Shown here: one piece after another, positions 60,933 to 64,000 of the stretch
Position numbering within the stretch: the stretch's first letter is position 1
How the letters are laid out: the number at the start of each line of letters is the position of its first letter
DNA from: Anarhynchus alexandrinus
Lineage: Eukaryota; Chordata; Aves; Charadriiformes; Charadriidae
Length of the DNA: 64,000 nt
Assembly: GCA_008711295.1 (NCBI GenBank)
Contig: VUYV01000154.1
Span: 1,451,726-1,515,725, forward strand
Reading direction: 5' to 3'
Made by a program: the position numbers and the translations under genes
Notes under the pieces: generated by a model
Told to the model about the DNA's origin: nothing
Databases searched by the model: none
Seen by the model: only the letters and a program-made list of their open reading frames with translations

Positions 60933-62700
60933 CGCGAGCTACATTAAGCACTAGCAACTTTCAAGCAAAAAAGATTCCTCCTTCAAATATATACAAATTG
61001 CATGGAAAGCTTAGTTCAAAGGGGATTGATGTCGCTTGAACGTTTGCATTGAATGTGGCTGGCACTGCATCAGGTCCTAAAAGCTGCAGTTATTTAAGCC
61101 AACCTGTTTGTTTAAGAAGAACCTGGAAAGTATTATACAGAGGGTATAAACAGGGAGGTTTTATATTACATAGGGTGATTGTAGAAAATTGAAATGTTCA
61201 AAAATATACGACCTAGGAAGATTTTCTATTGTCCATTAATGTAAAATGTTTTGGCAGGAATAAATATTTGTTCATACAGAAACATTTCTATATGTGTCAC
61301 CATTCAGGACATATAAACATGTACAGTACTCATAAAAGACACAAAGGGACTCTTAATTTCATTGAACAAACAGTGTATTTTGCTTTCTGGAGTCATGCAG
61401 GAGAAGAAACCATGCTTTTGGCTTTTCTTGCTTTGGCTTTCAGATCCCTAAACCCTCTACAGCTGGGACTTCTTATGTTTTTCCAATGTATGTGGTTTTT
61501 TCCCAGTCCTTTCCAAACTCTCTCACAGTTTGGTTGCACTTTGGGTTGAACTTCTGGCCCTTTCTGAGCCCTGTTCAATCCATTTCACCCTTCTTCTGTT
61601 ACCCAAGCCAGATTTCCTCCTGTTGCAGAGTCTGTAGGAGCAGATGGGTGAGAGAAACTCCGCGAGGTTCTGCTTTCTGAATATTTTCCTCTAATTGTTG
61701 GATTGGCTCAGTGGATCTGGAGGGACCGGTTGGAAGCCAGGACCATCTGCACAAAAGCTCTATACTTTTGCATTGGCCCAAGGATCCTTTATATCCTCTG
61801 ACTCTTTGGTGGCTTCATTCCAGCAAAGCCATGCTGAAGGAGGGCTTCTCCTGCTATGACCTCTTTAGGGATATCATATTAAAAGTAAAGGTCACTGAGA
61901 AACTGTTTCCAGCTCAAGGGAGATCGCTGTTTCTTAAAGATAACTACCAGTTTTGAAGATGTTGACCTCAGGGACTAAAAACATCGAGCTTTTGTAACAG
62001 TAATTCCATTGAAAGTCCTATTTAATTTAACCCATACAATCAGCTTTTTTTTTTAGCTAATAAATGAAACAACTTCACATTTAGTATTTTTGGAGAGGCA
62101 GGATCTGAAGCAAGTGAGCCTTTTCTCAAGCCACGTGTCGCTTCTGCTCACAGGAGAAAGAGAGGCACCTTGAGAGGAAAACCAACGCTCGGCAGTTTAC
62201 ACGACGTGCTTATTCAGGTGGTAAAAGTGCATGATGTGGAAGTTTGGCCGAGTCTGGGCACAAGATCTGTCGCTCTGGCTGGGCTTTCCATAATTGGTGA
62301 AAGGAGGGAGAGGGGCTTTTAATTACCACGATCCCTCTGTGGGTGGAATTCATCCCACTGAACCTCAGCAGTTTGGAAATTAGGCGTCCGGTCTCCCTGC
62401 GATGTCAATGAAGTCACTGCCAGGCTGTAATTCGTCCTACCAAGAGCTGGGGTTAATCTGTCTATTTTAGGATTGGATGAATCATCCACTTGCTCTCCCT
62501 CCTTTGACTGTAGCAAGAGCCTGGGCGAGTAACTTTTATTCAGATAAAGCTAGATCAGATGAATCTTTCCCACTAGGACTGGGGAAGTTTCAATTGAGAA
62601 AAGTGTATTTCTTGCCAGAAATGTGTTTAGAGCACGCATAACTTGAAAATGTGCTGAAATCCTACAGGAGTCAACTAGTAACTCTAACTCAGTTGGATTT

Positions 62701-63156
62701 AGGCAGAGGAGGGCCACAAAGATGATCAGAGGGCTGGAGAACCTCTGCTATGAGGACAGGCTGAGAGAGTTGGGGTTGTTTAGCCTGGAGAAGAGAAGGC
62801 TCTGGGGAGACCTTATAGCAGCTTTCCAGTATCTGAAGGGGGCCCATAAGAAAGCTGGAGTGGGACTTTGTACAAAGCCATGTAGGGATAGGACAAGGGG
62901 TAACAGCTTCAAACTGGAAGAGGCTAGATTTAGATTAGATATTAGGAAGAAATTTTTCACTCTGAGGGTGGTGAGACACTGGCCCAGGTTGCCCAGAGAA
63001 GCTGTGGCTGCCCCATCCCTGGAGGTGTTCAAGGCCAGGCTGGATGGGGCTTTGAGCAACCTGGTCTGGTGGGAGGTGTCCCTGCCCATGGCAGGGGGGT
63101 TGGAACGAGATGGTCTTTAAGGTCCCTTCCAACCTAAACCATTCTATGATTCTATG
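62701..63156 (+). mobile_element. CR1 LINE 3' fragment, sense, well preserved (~455 bp)
   Basis: An open frame (62722-63120) encodes the C-terminal end of CR1 ORF2: [60 protein letters not shown] and [20 protein letters not shown]. After the stop, the 3' UTR ends in CATTCTATGATTCTATG. There are no internal stops, so the copy is comparatively young; the 5' end is truncated inside ORF2, so it cannot move. It is in the same orientation as CELF2. Confidence 0.95.
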
Positions 63157-64000
63157 TACTCTTAAAAAACAGGGCAGAATCAAATGTGCACTTAAAAGTT
63201 GTTTTAAGGCTTTGCTAAATCAAACACTAAATGGTCGGGGCACCTTAAGCACTGTTCCGATAAGCAGCTTTTCTAAAGGTCGGCACAGAGTATATATGGT
63301 TTGATGGAGGTAGTGCTCAGGTCTCCTCTCTATTTTAATTCTTAAAATATTGCTGGAATAACATCACACTTTTTCAGGTACAGGCGGTGAAGCCTTTACC
63401 CCCATTTTTAACATCAGCATCCAGAATGGCTGATGTCAGTGTTAGCAAATAGTTGCATTTTGCCCTGGCGATGATAAATTTTACCTTAATCCACAATTTT
63501 CAAGGTGCAGTCAGGATTTAATTCAGAAGGAATGAATCCTAATAATTGGGAAGGATAAAATTTCCAAAGAAAAGGAAGTCAAGTTAATGGGAACTGCGTA
63601 TGAGCTATCCAGATTTGGCTCTGATAATGACCAATAACTTTGAAATTGTCCGTGCATATATCGTCACTAAAATGTAGCCAGTGCCTGCCTTTATTAGGAA
63701 TTTGTTCAGCAAGCGAATCACAACTATTTCCTACTATGATTTTATTACGGGATTGGAAACCCAAGAGCTGATGAGGCCTAAGAAGTCTACAGGAACGGCT
63801 CATGACTCTCTTGCCTCCTCCATAAATACCCGGTAATTCCGAATTTACAGTTATCACAGGAGAAAAGCTGTGGTGAGTGAAATGAGGCAAATTGCTTCAT
63901 TGTATGAAAGTTTGCATCGGAGGCAGCACAAGAAGTTGTAAAATGTAAATCTCGTGCTCTCAAATTTCCCCGTGTTTTCACAGAACTGCATCTGTGACTG

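Larger units (their letters stand above)
1..64000 (+). other. CELF2: CELF2 gene, internal portion (six coding exons and surrounding introns)
   Basis: The six exons described below are collinear on the + strand and splice into one 570-nt open frame (190 codons) matching the CELF/Bruno-like RNA-binding protein family. The window starts in the intron inside RRM1 and ends in the intron after the first linker exons. The start codon, first half of RRM1, most of the linker and RRM3 are therefore missing. CELF2 is a nuclear and cytoplasmic protein that binds UGU-rich RNA and controls alternative splicing, stability and translation. The assignment to CELF2 rather than CELF1 rests on paralogue-specific residues in every larger exon. 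No second gene is supported on either strand. Confidence 0.95.
57328..64000 (+). other. CELF2: CELF2 intron downstream of exon F (5' part)
   Basis: This intron is open at the window end. It contains A-rich low complexity (57941-57977), a (CTTCTG)n-like run near 58395-58420, two adjacent perfect palindromes in AT-rich DNA (60884-60932), TGCATG motifs at 60999 and 62228, and a sense CR1 (62701-63156). No next CELF2 exon and no independent gene is supported. Confidence 0.8.

Noticed and set aside
62722..63120. Open frame of 132 codons as a host protein-coding gene
   Set aside because: The translation is the C-terminal end of CR1 ORF2 and is followed by the CR1 3' terminal repeats.
1..64000. CRISPR arrays, operons, phage or other prokaryote-type systems, tRNA/rRNA genes
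   Set aside because: The window is a bird intron-exon landscape; none of the required structures is present.

Overview
The window is vertebrate nuclear DNA, almost certainly from a bird. Intron-rich, AT-leaning sequence carries several copies of the CR1 LINE family, several of them with the characteristic avian 3' end of repeated ATTCTATG/ATTCTGTG units. There is nothing bacterial, viral or plasmid-like in it.

The window lies inside one protein-coding gene on the + strand, CELF2 (CUGBP2/ETR-3), an RNA-binding regulator of alternative splicing, mRNA decay and translation. Six consecutive coding exons can be read: 8236-8318, 31179-31227, 40101-40235, 50734-50813, 55715-55873 and 57264-57327. 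Each has AG/GT splice borders. Their lengths (83, 49, 135, 80, 159 and 64 nt, 570 in all) join in one uninterrupted frame that encodes the second half of RRM1, all of RRM2 and the start of the divergent linker. Paralogue-specific residues ([48 protein letters not shown]) fit CELF2 and not CELF1. The start codon, 5' coding exons, rest of the linker and RRM3 lie outside the window.

Everything else is intron: more than 8 kb before the first exon, then introns of 22.9, 8.9, 10.5, 4.9 and 1.4 kb, and more than 6 kb after the last exon. They hold CR1 copies or fragments (5321-6295, 6740-6834, 12925-13024, 13700-13920, 29139-29176, 36281-36555, 37817-37946, 62701-63156), two probable ancient MIR-type SINEs, an exact 46-bp tandem duplication, and simple repeats. 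There are two single undetermined bases (6827 and 22636).

I found no evidence for a new biological system. The most useful leads concern RNA processing of CELF2. They are a candidate frame-shifting cryptic exon at 36995-37035 lying in the loop of a ~119-bp inverted CR1 pair; a local cluster of TGCATG (RBFOX) motifs around the 80-nt exon; a UG-rich tract in the acceptor of the 64-nt exon that the encoded protein could bind; and a small CpG-dense island with a donor-like site in the largest intron. One short CR1 fragment is also flanked by direct repeats that resemble an unusually long target-site duplication. All of these are hypotheses from sequence alone.
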